Of a stretch of DNA of 64,000 nucleotides, positions 26,795 to 34,039 are shown piece after piece (the first letter of the stretch is position 1; the number at the start of each line of letters is the position of its first letter). Made by a program: the position numbers and the translations under genes. The notes beneath the pieces are model-generated. The model made no database searches. It was given only the letters and a program-made list of their open reading frames with translations, and had not been told where the DNA came from. The DNA is taken from contig NZ_MUGS01000005.1 of NCBI RefSeq assembly GCF_002222055.1, forward strand, positions 249,319-313,318, given 5' to 3'. This DNA is from Flavobacterium araucananum. GTDB lineage: Bacteria > Bacteroidota > Bacteroidia > Flavobacteriales > Flavobacteriaceae.

Positions 26795-27646
26795 TTAGTA
26801 ATCTCCTTTTTTCTTAAATCGGGGATCATCTTTTGAAATAAAATCAGTTCGTCGTTTTGGAACATCATCTTTGGATAAAAAATCGGTTCTTCGTCTTGGA
26901 GCTTCAGGTTTTGGCAAACTCGCTTCTTCAGTTTTGCTTGATGGCTCAATCAAATGATTTAATTCTTTAATTTCATCCTCCGTCAGATCACGATAGCGAC
27001 CAACCGGAATATCAAGTGATATATTAATGATTCGAATACGTTTTAGCGCTGTTACATCATAACCCAGATATTCAGTCATTCGACGAATCTGACGGTTTAA
27101 ACCTTGTGTTAAAATGATTTTAAACGTGAATTGGCTAATTTGTTCAACCTTACATTTTCGGGTTACAGTATCCAGAATCGGAACACCATTTCCCATGCGC
27201 TGTATAAAACGTTCTGTAATAGGTTTGTTTACCGTAACCGTATATTCTTTTTCGTGATTGTTTCTGGCGCGTAAAATCTTGTTTACGATATCGCCATCAT
27301 TTGTCATGAAAATGAGTCCCTCACTCGCTTTGTCTAATCGCCCAATTGGAAAAATACGTTTTGGATAATTAATATAATCCACAATATTATTGCGAACTTC
27401 AAGATTGGTTGTACATTCAATTCCAACAGGTTTATTGAAAGCCAGATAAACCAATTTTTCATGTTTCTCTACAATCAGTTTCCCATCAATACGTACTTCG
27501 TCATTTGGCGAAACTTTAGTTCCCATTTCTGGTACAACACCATTTATTGTTACACGTCCTTCTTCAATCAATTTATCGGCTTCACGACGAGAACAATACC
27601 CTGTTTCACCAATAAATTTATTTAGACGTTTTAAATTCTCTTCCAT
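26795..27646 (-). CDS. rluF: 23S rRNA pseudouridine synthase, RluF-type
   Basis: 283 aa. N-terminal S4 RNA-binding domain ([20 protein letters not shown], residues ~6-60) and a RsuA/RluF-type catalytic domain with the active Asp in [12 protein letters not shown] and [10 protein letters not shown] downstream. The RluF subgroup (position 2604 of 23S rRNA) is the best fit because of [24 protein letters not shown] sequence. The C-terminal ~35 residues are a basic tail with two near repeats, [10 protein letters not shown] and [10 protein letters not shown], beyond the enzyme core. Monocistronic. Confidence 0.85.
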   Translation of the reverse strand: MEENLKRLNKFIGETGYCSRREADKLIEEGRVTINGVVPEMGTKVSPNDEVRIDGKLIVEKHEKLVYLAFNKPVGIECTTNLEVRNNIVDYINYPKRIFPIGRLDKASEGLIFMTNDGDIVNKILRARNNHEKEYTVTVNKPITERFIQRMGNGVPILDTVTRKCKVEQISQFTFKIILTQGLNRQIRRMTEYLGYDVTALKRIRIINISLDIPVGRYRDLTEDEIKELNHLIEPSSKTEEASLPKPEAPRRRTDFLSKDDVPKRRTDFISKDDPRFKKKGDY

Positions 27647-27988
27647 ACTGCAAAAGTAAGCAAAATTTAGACTTCTTAGAATGTTAGATTATTAGATTGT
27701 TGGATTGTTGTATTGTTGTATTGTTGTATTGTGAATTTTGCACAATCTGATTATCCTGAGGAACGAAATCCCGACAAAAGTTTATTAGTACACGGATGAT
27801 GCGGATTCGCTTCGCAAAGACGCGGATTTAAACGGATTTTTTTTCTGATTTTAATTTTCGTTCTCAAGAGGGCAAACTTCCAGTTACTTTATCTGTAAAA
27901 TAATGTCTAAAAAAAAACTTAGCAACTCAGAACCTTAGCAGCTTTAAAAAAAACCTTTGCACCTCTGAACCTCTGCCACTTTGAACCT
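27647..27988. repeat. Intergenic region with an 8-bp tandem repeat and dispersed words
   Basis: No gene. From about 27700 to 27732 the octamer ATTGTTGT/ATTGTTGG repeats four times. Further on are the dispersed words CACGGATGATGCGGATT, CGCAAAGACGCGGATTTAAACGG and CCTTTGCACCTCTGAACCTC (27935-27990), similar to text in other gaps of the window. Confidence 0.7.
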
Positions 27989-28333
27989 TCATCGATGATA
28001 TGATGTACTATCTGCGGGTGTTTCTTCCCGGGCAAACATTCCGTAATCGCGAACAACAGTAGCGATTCTTAAATGATAATCTTTAAAAACCTCATTTCTT
28101 CCCTTAGCTTGCGCATGACGGTGCATTTCCAGATTTCGCCATTGCTGAATACTTTCTTCATCTTTCCAGAAAGACAAAGACAAAACCTTCTCCGGATTGC
28201 TAATGCTTTGAAAACGTTCTATCGAAATAAATCCTTCGATGTGGTCCAGTTCCGGTCGCAGACTTGCTGCGATATCAAGATATTCTTCTTTTTTTCCTTC
28301 GTTAGGAATTACTTCAAAAATTACAGCTATCAT
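27989..28333 (-). CDS. Antibiotic biosynthesis monooxygenase (ABM) family protein
   Basis: 114 aa from the ATG at 28333 (MIAVIFEVIPNEGKKEEYLD). A longer frame reaches back into the P450 gene, but the family begins at this Met, and it leaves 7 nt after the P450 stop. The ferredoxin-like ABM fold is indicated by GFISIERFQSISNPEKVLSL, SFWKDEESIQQWRNLEMH and HRHAQAKGR. ABM proteins are cofactor-free monooxygenases or haem-degrading enzymes. It is in an operon with a cytochrome P450, so the two may act on the same compound; substrate unknown. Confidence 0.8.
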   Translation of the reverse strand: MIAVIFEVIPNEGKKEEYLDIAASLRPELDHIEGFISIERFQSISNPEKVLSLSFWKDEESIQQWRNLEMHRHAQAKGRNEVFKDYHLRIATVVRDYGMFAREETPADSTSYHR

Positions 28334-28340
28334 AGTTATG

Positions 28341-29498
28341 TTATTTATTAGATATTGAAATCCAAATTTCTTTAGGCAATCTGGCATTCATCAAAGGTTC
28401 ATATTTTATATTATTTTCTAAAAGAGTAATCGTTTTATGTTCCTTAAATAAAAAACATAAAGCTTCAGTAGCCAAATGAATCGAAAAATATTTTGCCAGA
28501 CAATTATGACCACCAATCCCAAAAGTCAAATTATCATTGTTATTAAAACGTTCTGTATCAAAATTTGATGCTTCTTTAAATTTATCAATGTCACGATTTG
28601 CCGCTGCAAGAACAACGAGTATTTTGTCGCCCTTTTTTATTATTGTTTCTCCTAAACGAATAGCCGTATTTGCAACGCGTCTGGTGTTATGAATTGGCGG
28701 ATCGAATCGCAAAGTCTCTACAATCGATTTCTCTATGGCAGCTTTGGCAGGAAAGTTATTATGTTCCATAATTTGTAATAATGAATTACTCAAAATTCCT
28801 CTGCCGGCATCGTAACTCTGGATAAACAATCCGATCAGGTTACTTGCAAATATTTTTCTGGTTTCGTCTGGCGAAAGAATATGCGATTCTGATATTTTAC
28901 TTAATATAGGTTCAGTAAAATCTAACGATAAGAGTTGTTTTTCGACGATAGAAAAGATTGCTTCACAAACTTCATTTATCAATTTTACCTGATCTTCCGT
29001 TTTGTCCGGAAGCATTATTTGGACTAAAACCTCGATTTTTTTTAAAATAAAAACACAATCATTTTCTGTAAAACTAAAACTTTTCAGGATCACCAGAACA
29101 GGCAGTTTTTTGCATACAGAATCAACCCAGTCGATTTTGTCTTCGGTTGTATCATTTTGTAGCAATTGAGAAGTGATTGGGGCAATTGCAATAGCTTTCA
29201 TATTGGTGAATAACAACATTGCAATTTCTCTGGTTACTTCATGCTGTATACCATTTGATAATCGGGTTAAATTGGTCAGGATATCTAAAGCATATTTATT
29301 AAGTTTCTGCTTATTATTTGGGTTTATTACCGGAATAAAAGCGTTAGGGTTTTCCAGAATTTCGACACAAAACGGATAAGAATAAATTGCCCAGATTTTA
29401 TTCTCTTCATCCCAGTATATCGGGTTTTTGTCCAACATAGATTGATAGATCAAATAAGGATCGCAAACATCAGATTGCAGGAATAAAGAAGAGGTCAT
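28341..29498 (-). CDS. Cytochrome P450
   Basis: 385 aa, soluble bacterial P450 without a membrane anchor. The haem-Cys loop is LTFGIGGHNCLAKYFS (FGxGxHxC, with Ala for the usual Gly after Leu), and the ExxR motif is VETLRFDPP. The I-helix segment reads FIQSYDAGRGILSN, so the usual (A/G)Gx(D/E)T is not present: the conserved Thr of the acid-alcohol pair is missing. That may mean peroxide use or a non-monooxygenase reaction. Operon with the ABM gene; divergent from an ArsR-type regulator with a palindrome between them. Subfamily not recognised. Confidence 0.85.
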   Translation of the reverse strand: MTSSLFLQSDVCDPYLIYQSMLDKNPIYWDEENKIWAIYSYPFCVEILENPNAFIPVINPNNKQKLNKYALDILTNLTRLSNGIQHEVTREIAMLLFTNMKAIAIAPITSQLLQNDTTEDKIDWVDSVCKKLPVLVILKSFSFTENDCVFILKKIEVLVQIMLPDKTEDQVKLINEVCEAIFSIVEKQLLSLDFTEPILSKISESHILSPDETRKIFASNLIGLFIQSYDAGRGILSNSLLQIMEHNNFPAKAAIEKSIVETLRFDPPIHNTRRVANTAIRLGETIIKKGDKILVVLAAANRDIDKFKEASNFDTERFNNNDNLTFGIGGHNCLAKYFSIHLATEALCFLFKEHKTITLLENNIKYEPLMNARLPKEIWISISNK

Positions 29499-29514
29499 AT
29501 TAGTATGTTTTTAG

Positions 29515-29532
29515 CAAAGTTATTTAACTTTA
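29515..29532. promoter_or_regulatory. Palindromic operator in the P450/ArsR divergent promoter
   Basis: AAAGTTA-TT-TAACTTT (29516-29531) is a perfect 7-bp inverted repeat. It overlaps the minus-strand -7 element TAACTTTG (29522-29515) of the P450 operon and a plus-strand TAACTTTA (29525-29532) ahead of the regulator gene. One dimer bound here would cover both promoters. Confidence 0.65.
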
Positions 29533-29573
29533 CAAAAGAATACTTCATTCTGTATTTAACTATGAAAACTTAA

Positions 29574-30263
29574 ATGGAAGATCAATTTATAAAAGCAGCA
29601 GGATTGATAGGAGATCCTACAAGGGCAGCCATTATGTGGACTTTGCTGGATGGTCGGGCTTTTACAGCTACTGAGCTTTCGATTGCAGTTCATACCTCTC
29701 CCCAAAATATGAGTATGCATTTAGGGAAACTTCTTGAAGCAAATTTGCTCTGTGTAGAAAAACAAGGCCGTCATAAATATTATCGATTCTTTAATAAAGA
29801 AGTCGCTTATGTCGTTGAAGCAATGGCAAATCTTATTCCGAAACCAGAGCGTTCTTTAAAAAAGAAAACCGGAGAATATCCTCCAATTAAATATTGCAGA
29901 ACCTGTTACGATCATTTAGCCGGAAAAATTGGCGTTGCATTAGCCGATAGTTTATTAGAACAAAAAATTATTATCGAAAAGGATTCAGCTTTTGAAATTA
30001 GCCCCGAAGGAGAAAAATGGTTTTCTGATTTTGGGATTAATACCGCAGAAGCCCAAAAGCAAAAACGAATATTTTTAAAACCTTGTCTTGACTGGAGCGA
30101 AAGACGAAATCATATTGCAGGATCAATAGGAACATCATTATTAAATAAGATGCTCGAACAAGACTGGATTAGAAAAACTAAAGATTCTAGAGCCATAACA
30201 ATAACAGGAAAAGGCGAAAAAGAATTCTTGAAATATTTTAAAATAATTGTTCAGACTTCTTAA
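29574..30263 (+). CDS. ArsR-family regulator with Cys-containing C-terminal domain
   Basis: 229 aa. N-terminal ArsR winged helix (residues ~1-95): GDPTRAAIMWTLLDGRAFTA, then TSPQNMSMHLGKLLEANLL as recognition helix. The C-terminal half carries KYCRTCYDHLAGKIGVALAD and CLDWSERRNHIAGSIGTSLL, a conserved extension seen in a subgroup of ArsR-like regulators; its cysteines could sense metal or redox state. Divergent from the P450-ABM operon with a shared palindrome, so it most likely represses that operon and itself. Effector unknown. Confidence 0.85.
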   Translation: MEDQFIKAAGLIGDPTRAAIMWTLLDGRAFTATELSIAVHTSPQNMSMHLGKLLEANLLCVEKQGRHKYYRFFNKEVAYVVEAMANLIPKPERSLKKKTGEYPPIKYCRTCYDHLAGKIGVALADSLLEQKIIIEKDSAFEISPEGEKWFSDFGINTAEAQKQKRIFLKPCLDWSERRNHIAGSIGTSLLNKMLEQDWIRKTKDSRAITITGKGEKEFLKYFKIIVQTS

Positions 30264-30392
30264 AACTTTAAATTGTTGAATTATTTTGAATTCTGTAAAT
30301 TCTTCCTTCTAAAAAAGACTTCGCTTCTTAGAACTTTAGAAGCTAAAAAAAACCTTTGTCCCTTTGAACCTCCCCAACTTTGAACCTTTTCT

Positions 30393-31244
30393 CTAAGAAG
30401 CAAACAAAAACTCAATTACCTTTTGATACAATTCATCATCATGCATTCCGTGTCCTAAACCTTTGGTTTCGATAAACTGACTGTTTTTCCAATTGCTGGC
30501 GATTTTTTTTCCTTCTTCAAACGCAACAACAGTATCAGAAGTATCATGTGCGATTAACCCTGAAACATTAAATTGTGAAGCGAATTTTTGACCGGAGAAA
30601 TCCCCAATTTTAAAATTGAAACGGCTGATAAATTTAGTTTCCAGGAGCGAAAACATTTTAGTGTTTAAACTCAGCATCGCGATATAATTGTCTATTAAGG
30701 TCTTTAAATCTGACGGAGCTCCAAGGATCACCATTTTATTAATGCTTGTGTTTGGAAATAAATATTGATGATATACACAAGCTGCACCACCAATAGAATG
30801 ACCGATAATAATGGTGGGTTGGTATTTTTCTACTGCTTTGTTTATAAATTCAGCATAAAGTGGGATATTAAATTCTTTACCACTACTTTGTCCGTGAGCC
30901 GGAGCATCAATGGCAATAATAGTGCTTCCTGATTGTTGAAGATGTGGTAATGTTTTTTTCCAGCGCGAAGCATTACTTTCCCATCCGTGAACGAGTAGAA
31001 TTTTGGTTTCATTTCCTTTCCAGATATAGGTCTGGAAATTATGTTCGTTATGATGAAACGTTTCAGTTTCTGTATTTTTTAATATTTTGGGTAAACTTTC
31101 TTTTTGCAATCTCCCAACTCTGGGCTGACTAAAAAGGGCATAAGAAAGTTCAACAGCTTTTTGCGGACGGACGTAACTCAGGAAGTTAATATATGATCCA
31201 ACTGATTTTAATGTAATAAAACGAATTCCTTTTTTAATTCCCAA
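30393..31244 (-). CDS. Alpha/beta hydrolase
   Basis: 283 aa. Oxyanion region ILLVHGWESNASRW, nucleophile elbow IIGHSIGGAA, acid candidate in AHDTSDTVVAFEEG and catalytic His in GLGHGMHDDELY, so the triad is complete. No signal peptide. Substrate is not readable; relatives are annotated as lipases or lysophospholipases. The frame begins with a TTG at 31244; there is no ATG until well into the hydrolase core, so TTG is probably used. Confidence 0.82.
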   Translation of the reverse strand: MGIKKGIRFITLKSVGSYINFLSYVRPQKAVELSYALFSQPRVGRLQKESLPKILKNTETETFHHNEHNFQTYIWKGNETKILLVHGWESNASRWKKTLPHLQQSGSTIIAIDAPAHGQSSGKEFNIPLYAEFINKAVEKYQPTIIIGHSIGGAACVYHQYLFPNTSINKMVILGAPSDLKTLIDNYIAMLSLNTKMFSLLETKFISRFNFKIGDFSGQKFASQFNVSGLIAHDTSDTVVAFEEGKKIASNWKNSQFIETKGLGHGMHDDELYQKVIEFLFAS

Positions 31245-31316
31245 AACTTAATTTTTTTCTAAAGGTAAAAAATGTTTTGCCACAGATTAAAATGATTTTC
31301 AAAGATTAGTAAAAAA

Positions 31317-31384
31317 GTTTTGCCACGAATTTCATGAATTCACACTAATTAATTCGTGCTAATTCGTGAAATTCGTGGCAAAAA
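31317..31384. repeat. 68-bp palindrome of the GCCACGAATT family
   Basis: TTTTGCCACGAATTTCA at the left end is mirrored by TGAAATTCGTGGCAAAA at the right end, and the symmetry continues through to a central AATTAATT with only a few mismatches. A further half-copy, TTGCCACAGATTAAAATG, lies at 31277-31294. Related palindromes are at 48434-48673 and 51389-51523. Confidence 0.88.
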
Positions 31385-31393
31385 AATAATGAC

Positions 31394-31419
31394 AAAAAAA
31401 GTCCCGATAAAATCGGGAC
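31394..31419 (-). terminator. Terminator of the nif3 operon
   Basis: GTCCCGAT (31401-31408) and ATCGGGAC (31412-31419) form the stem; the seven A at 31394-31400 give a U-tract on the minus strand. Confidence 0.88.
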
Positions 31420-31425
31420 TCGTAT

Positions 31426-32205
31426 TTAGAATTTAGAGAACAATTGCTCCATTTTTTCTTTTTCTTCTTCAGCCAATGCGCTGTCAACTAAAATTCTTCC
31501 AGAGTGCTCATCAGTAATGATTTTTTTTCTGGAAGCGATTTCTACCTGAGTTTGTGGCGGGATAGTAAAGAATGATCCTGCAGATGCTCCTCTTTCGATA
31601 GATACAACAGCCAAACCGTTACGAACACTAGTTCTGATTCTAGTGTAAGCAGCTAATAATCTTTCTTCAATCTGACCTGAAAACTCAGCTGATTTCTCAG
31701 ACAAGAAGATTTCTTCTTTTTGAGTTTCAGCCATAATAGCATCCAATTCAGATTTTTTATGTTTTAAGTGCGAACTTTTAGCGTCTAGTTTTTCTTTTAA
31801 ATTAGAAATAACTTCTTTTTTATGTTCGATAGAAGCTTTCATTTCTTTGATTTGCTTTTCAGCCAATTGAATTTCTAATTCTTGAAATTCAACCTCTTTA
31901 GTCAACGAATTAAATTCTCTGTTATTACGAACTGATTCTTGTTGTTTTGTGTATTTTTTGATAACCTCTTTGTGCTCATCAATCGCATTTTTCTTTGATT
32001 TGATAAGATCTTCAATAACCTCAAGTTCACTTTTCAGTTTCTCTGAACGCGTGCTTAAACCTGCAACTTCATCTTCTAAATCTTCCACTTCTAAAGGAAG
32101 TTCACCTCTCACGTTTCTGATTTCGTCAATTCTAGAGTCAATAAGCTGTAAATCGTATATTGCTCTTAACTTGTCCTCAACACTTAATTCTTTCGTATTC
32201 GCCAT
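31426..32205 (-). CDS. Zinc-ribbon/coiled-coil (CdsZ-type) family protein lacking the zinc cysteines
   Basis: 259 aa. Residues ~10-190 are a long heptad-rich coiled coil. The C-terminal part aligns with the PF02591 zinc-ribbon domain, where the family has two CxxC knuckles around an IPPQ segment; here the region reads GASAGSFFTIPPQTQVEIAS and TDEHSGRIL, with Ser or Asp where the cysteines belong. No cysteines occur in the domain, so zinc binding is lost. It follows nif3 by 3 nt in one operon, a common pairing. Role probably structural or in nucleic-acid handling; not established. Confidence 0.82.
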   Translation of the reverse strand: MANTKELSVEDKLRAIYDLQLIDSRIDEIRNVRGELPLEVEDLEDEVAGLSTRSEKLKSELEVIEDLIKSKKNAIDEHKEVIKKYTKQQESVRNNREFNSLTKEVEFQELEIQLAEKQIKEMKASIEHKKEVISNLKEKLDAKSSHLKHKKSELDAIMAETQKEEIFLSEKSAEFSGQIEERLLAAYTRIRTSVRNGLAVVSIERGASAGSFFTIPPQTQVEIASRKKIITDEHSGRILVDSALAEEEKEKMEQLFSKF

Positions 32206-32208
32206 ATT

Positions 32209-33303
32209 CTATAAGTACTTAACTGGATTTGTATTTTCTTCTGATAAAATGATGGCAAAATTAAGGATTTTTTTTCGAAGATAATCAACAATATAGTTTT
32301 TTGTATAGCGTTCGCTCTCAAAATGACCAATATCGGCTAAAAGTAGTTGGTTTTCGGCTTCATAAAATTGATGGTATTTTAAATCTGAAGTCAAAAAAGC
32401 ATCGGCTCCGGCAGCGATTGCATTTTTTATGGCAAAACTACCGGATCCGCCCAAAACGGCAACTTTCTTTATTTTTTTGCCTCTAAAAGCAGAATGACGA
32501 ATTCCGTCGGCAATCATTTTATCTTTTACAAAAAACAGAAAATCCTTTTCGTCCATTTCTCTTTCCAGTTCACCAACCATTCCCAAACCAATATTCTGAT
32601 GTGAATTTTGCAAGTCATAAACTTCATAAGCCACTTCTTCATAAATATGATTAGCAAAAAGAGCTTTTAGGATTTTAGATTGTAACTGTTTTTCAAAAAC
32701 GACTTCGATTTTTATTTCGGTTCCCGTATGTAATTTTCCTTTTTCTCCAATTACAGGATTACTGTCCTCATTTCCCTGAAAAGTAAAAAAGCCTTCAGTA
32801 TTAAAACTGCAATTGTCATAATTGCCAATCGTTCCTGCACCGGCCTGAAACATGGCATTTCGAACTTTATCAGAATTATCAGGAGTCGTATAAGTAACTA
32901 GTTTTTTGATGAAATTCTGTTTCGGAATTAAAACTTTAGTATTTGTTAAGCTCAAAGCATCGCAAAATATTTTATTAACACCAGCCGAATGATTGTCCAG
33001 AGCAGTATGAACAGCATAAATCGCAATGTCGTTTTTGATCGCTTTTAAAATTGCACGTTCGACATAATTTTTCCCCGTTATTTTTTTAATTCCGGAGAAT
33101 AAAATCGGGTGAAAACAAACTACCAGATTACAGTTTTTAGCAATAGCTTCTTCGATTACATTTTCTAAAGCATCGTGACAAACTAAAACTCCTGTGCTTT
33201 CTGTTTCAGCGTCACCTACCAAAAGGCCAACATTGTCAAAATCTTCGGCGTAAGCCAAAGGTGCCATTTCTTCAAGAACTGTTAATATTTCTTTGATTTT
33301 CAT
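32209..33303 (-). CDS. Nif3-like dinuclear metal-centre protein (GTP cyclohydrolase I type 2 homologue)
   Basis: 364 aa from the ATG at 33303 (MKIKEILTVLEEMAPLAYAE); an in-frame upstream start exists, but the family begins here. Features: DNVGLLVGD, VCHDALENVIEEA, CFHPILFSG, AVHTALDNHSAGVN metal-ligand regions in the N-terminal half, a PII-like insert (LVTYTTPDNSDKVRNAMFQAG, residues ~125-230), and GSGSFAIKNAIAAGAD then DIGHFESE near the C-terminus. Forms hexamers with a two-metal site in characterised relatives; the physiological substrate is debated. Operon with the coiled-coil protein. Confidence 0.9.
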   Translation of the reverse strand: MKIKEILTVLEEMAPLAYAEDFDNVGLLVGDAETESTGVLVCHDALENVIEEAIAKNCNLVVCFHPILFSGIKKITGKNYVERAILKAIKNDIAIYAVHTALDNHSAGVNKIFCDALSLTNTKVLIPKQNFIKKLVTYTTPDNSDKVRNAMFQAGAGTIGNYDNCSFNTEGFFTFQGNEDSNPVIGEKGKLHTGTEIKIEVVFEKQLQSKILKALFANHIYEEVAYEVYDLQNSHQNIGLGMVGELEREMDEKDFLFFVKDKMIADGIRHSAFRGKKIKKVAVLGGSGSFAIKNAIAAGADAFLTSDLKYHQFYEAENQLLLADIGHFESERYTKNYIVDYLRKKILNFAIILSEENTNPVKYL

Positions 33304-33425
33304 TTTTTTGCTTTTTGTTTCAGGTTTGATTTGTTTCAAGTTTCATGTTGTTGAGAAAATCTTGAAACTTAGAATCTGAAAGGAATTCATAAAACAAATT
33401 AACGAAAAATATTATATCTGGTAAC

Positions 33426-33491
33426 ACTTATTGATACTAATGGTAATACTTATTGTTACTAGTGGTATTACATTATATTACTAATAGTATC
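33426..33491 (+). promoter_or_regulatory. Three 22-bp operator repeats upstream of the toxin-antitoxin pair
   Basis: Repeats at 33426-33447, 33448-33469 and 33470-33491. The first two match at 19 of 22 bases. Each holds a near-palindrome TACTAnTrGTA (33435-33445, 33457-33467, 33479-33489) at exactly 22-bp spacing, two helical turns, so all three face the same side of the DNA. A fourth, degraded half-site (TGGTA at 33419-33423) keeps the phase. They end just upstream of the -7 element and would cover the -33 region. Confidence 0.8.
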
Positions 33492-33498
33492 AATTTTG

Positions 33499-33506
33499 TA
33501 TCTTTG
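33499..33506 (+). promoter_or_regulatory. -7 element of the toxin-antitoxin operon
   Basis: TATCTTTG fits TAnnTTTG, 17 nt before the ATG at 33524. Because it overlaps the GTG at 33506, that GTG cannot be the start. Confidence 0.65.
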
Positions 33507-33523
33507 TGTTTAAATCAAGAATC

Positions 33524-33778
33524 ATGAAAACGCTAACCATAAAAATAAACGAACGAACTAAGATAGGGAAAGCCTTTATCGCCATGTTTGATAGTTTTAA
33601 AGGTTTTGAGGAAATTGAAATTATTGAAACAGATGCTTATGGACAAGTTAACGAGGAACCAAGTATCTATAGTCCAGAATTTATTGAAAAAGTTAAAAAA
33701 GCAGAAGAAAATATTAAAAATGGCGAAACTACAACGCTAGATCCGAAAGATATATGGGGAAGTTTAGGGTTGAAGTAA
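33524..33778 (+). CDS. Antitoxin partner of the YoeB-like toxin
   Basis: 84 aa: MKTLTIKINERTKIGKAFIA..., a short N-terminal strand and helix that may dimerise and bind DNA, an acidic middle and a C-terminal toxin-contact tail (IENGETTTLDPKDIW-like region). It precedes the toxin gene and overlaps it by 25 nt, the normal antitoxin-first layout. The family is not one I can name with certainty; it does not look like classical YefM/Phd. The ATG at 33524 is chosen because it follows the -7 element. The three upstream 22-bp repeats are probably its operators. Confidence 0.72.
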   Translation: MKTLTIKINERTKIGKAFIAMFDSFKGFEEIEIIETDAYGQVNEEPSIYSPEFIEKVKKAEENIKNGETTTLDPKDIWGSLGLK

Positions 33779-34035
33779 CTAAAATCGCAAATCAAGATAT
33801 TGAAAAACATAAAAAATCAGGAAATAAAATTTCGATAAAGAATATTGCTAAAATTTTAATTGAACTGTCAGAAAATCCAGATCAGGGTTTTGGAAATCCA
33901 GAACAATTAAAACATGAATATTCAGGTCTTTGGTCAAGACGCATTAATCAAAAAGATCGATTAGTTTATCGTATTGAAGACGAACTTGTAATCGTTTTTG
34001 TGATTTCTGCAATGGGACATTATTCAGATAAATAA
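33754..34035 (+). CDS. YoeB/Txe-type (RelE superfamily) toxin
   Basis: 93 aa. IANQDIEKHKKSGNK at the start, LSENPDQGFGNPEQLKHEYS and GLWSRRINQKDRLVYRIED, ending VISAMGHYSDK, match the YoeB/Txe family of ribosome-dependent mRNA endonucleases. The expected catalytic set is visible: Glu in PEQLKHE, the Arg-Arg pair, Arg in DRLVY and the His-Tyr near the C-terminus. Overlaps the antitoxin gene by 25 nt. Its stop lies only 4 nt before lpxK, an essential gene. Confidence 0.88.
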   Translation: MGKFRVEVTKIANQDIEKHKKSGNKISIKNIAKILIELSENPDQGFGNPEQLKHEYSGLWSRRINQKDRLVYRIEDELVIVFVISAMGHYSDK

Positions 34036-34039
34036 CTTT

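Noticed and set aside
33506..33523. GTG start six codons upstream for the antitoxin
   Set aside because: The GTG overlaps the -7 element TATCTTTG; the ATG at 33524 fits the promoter and the protein's conserved-looking start.
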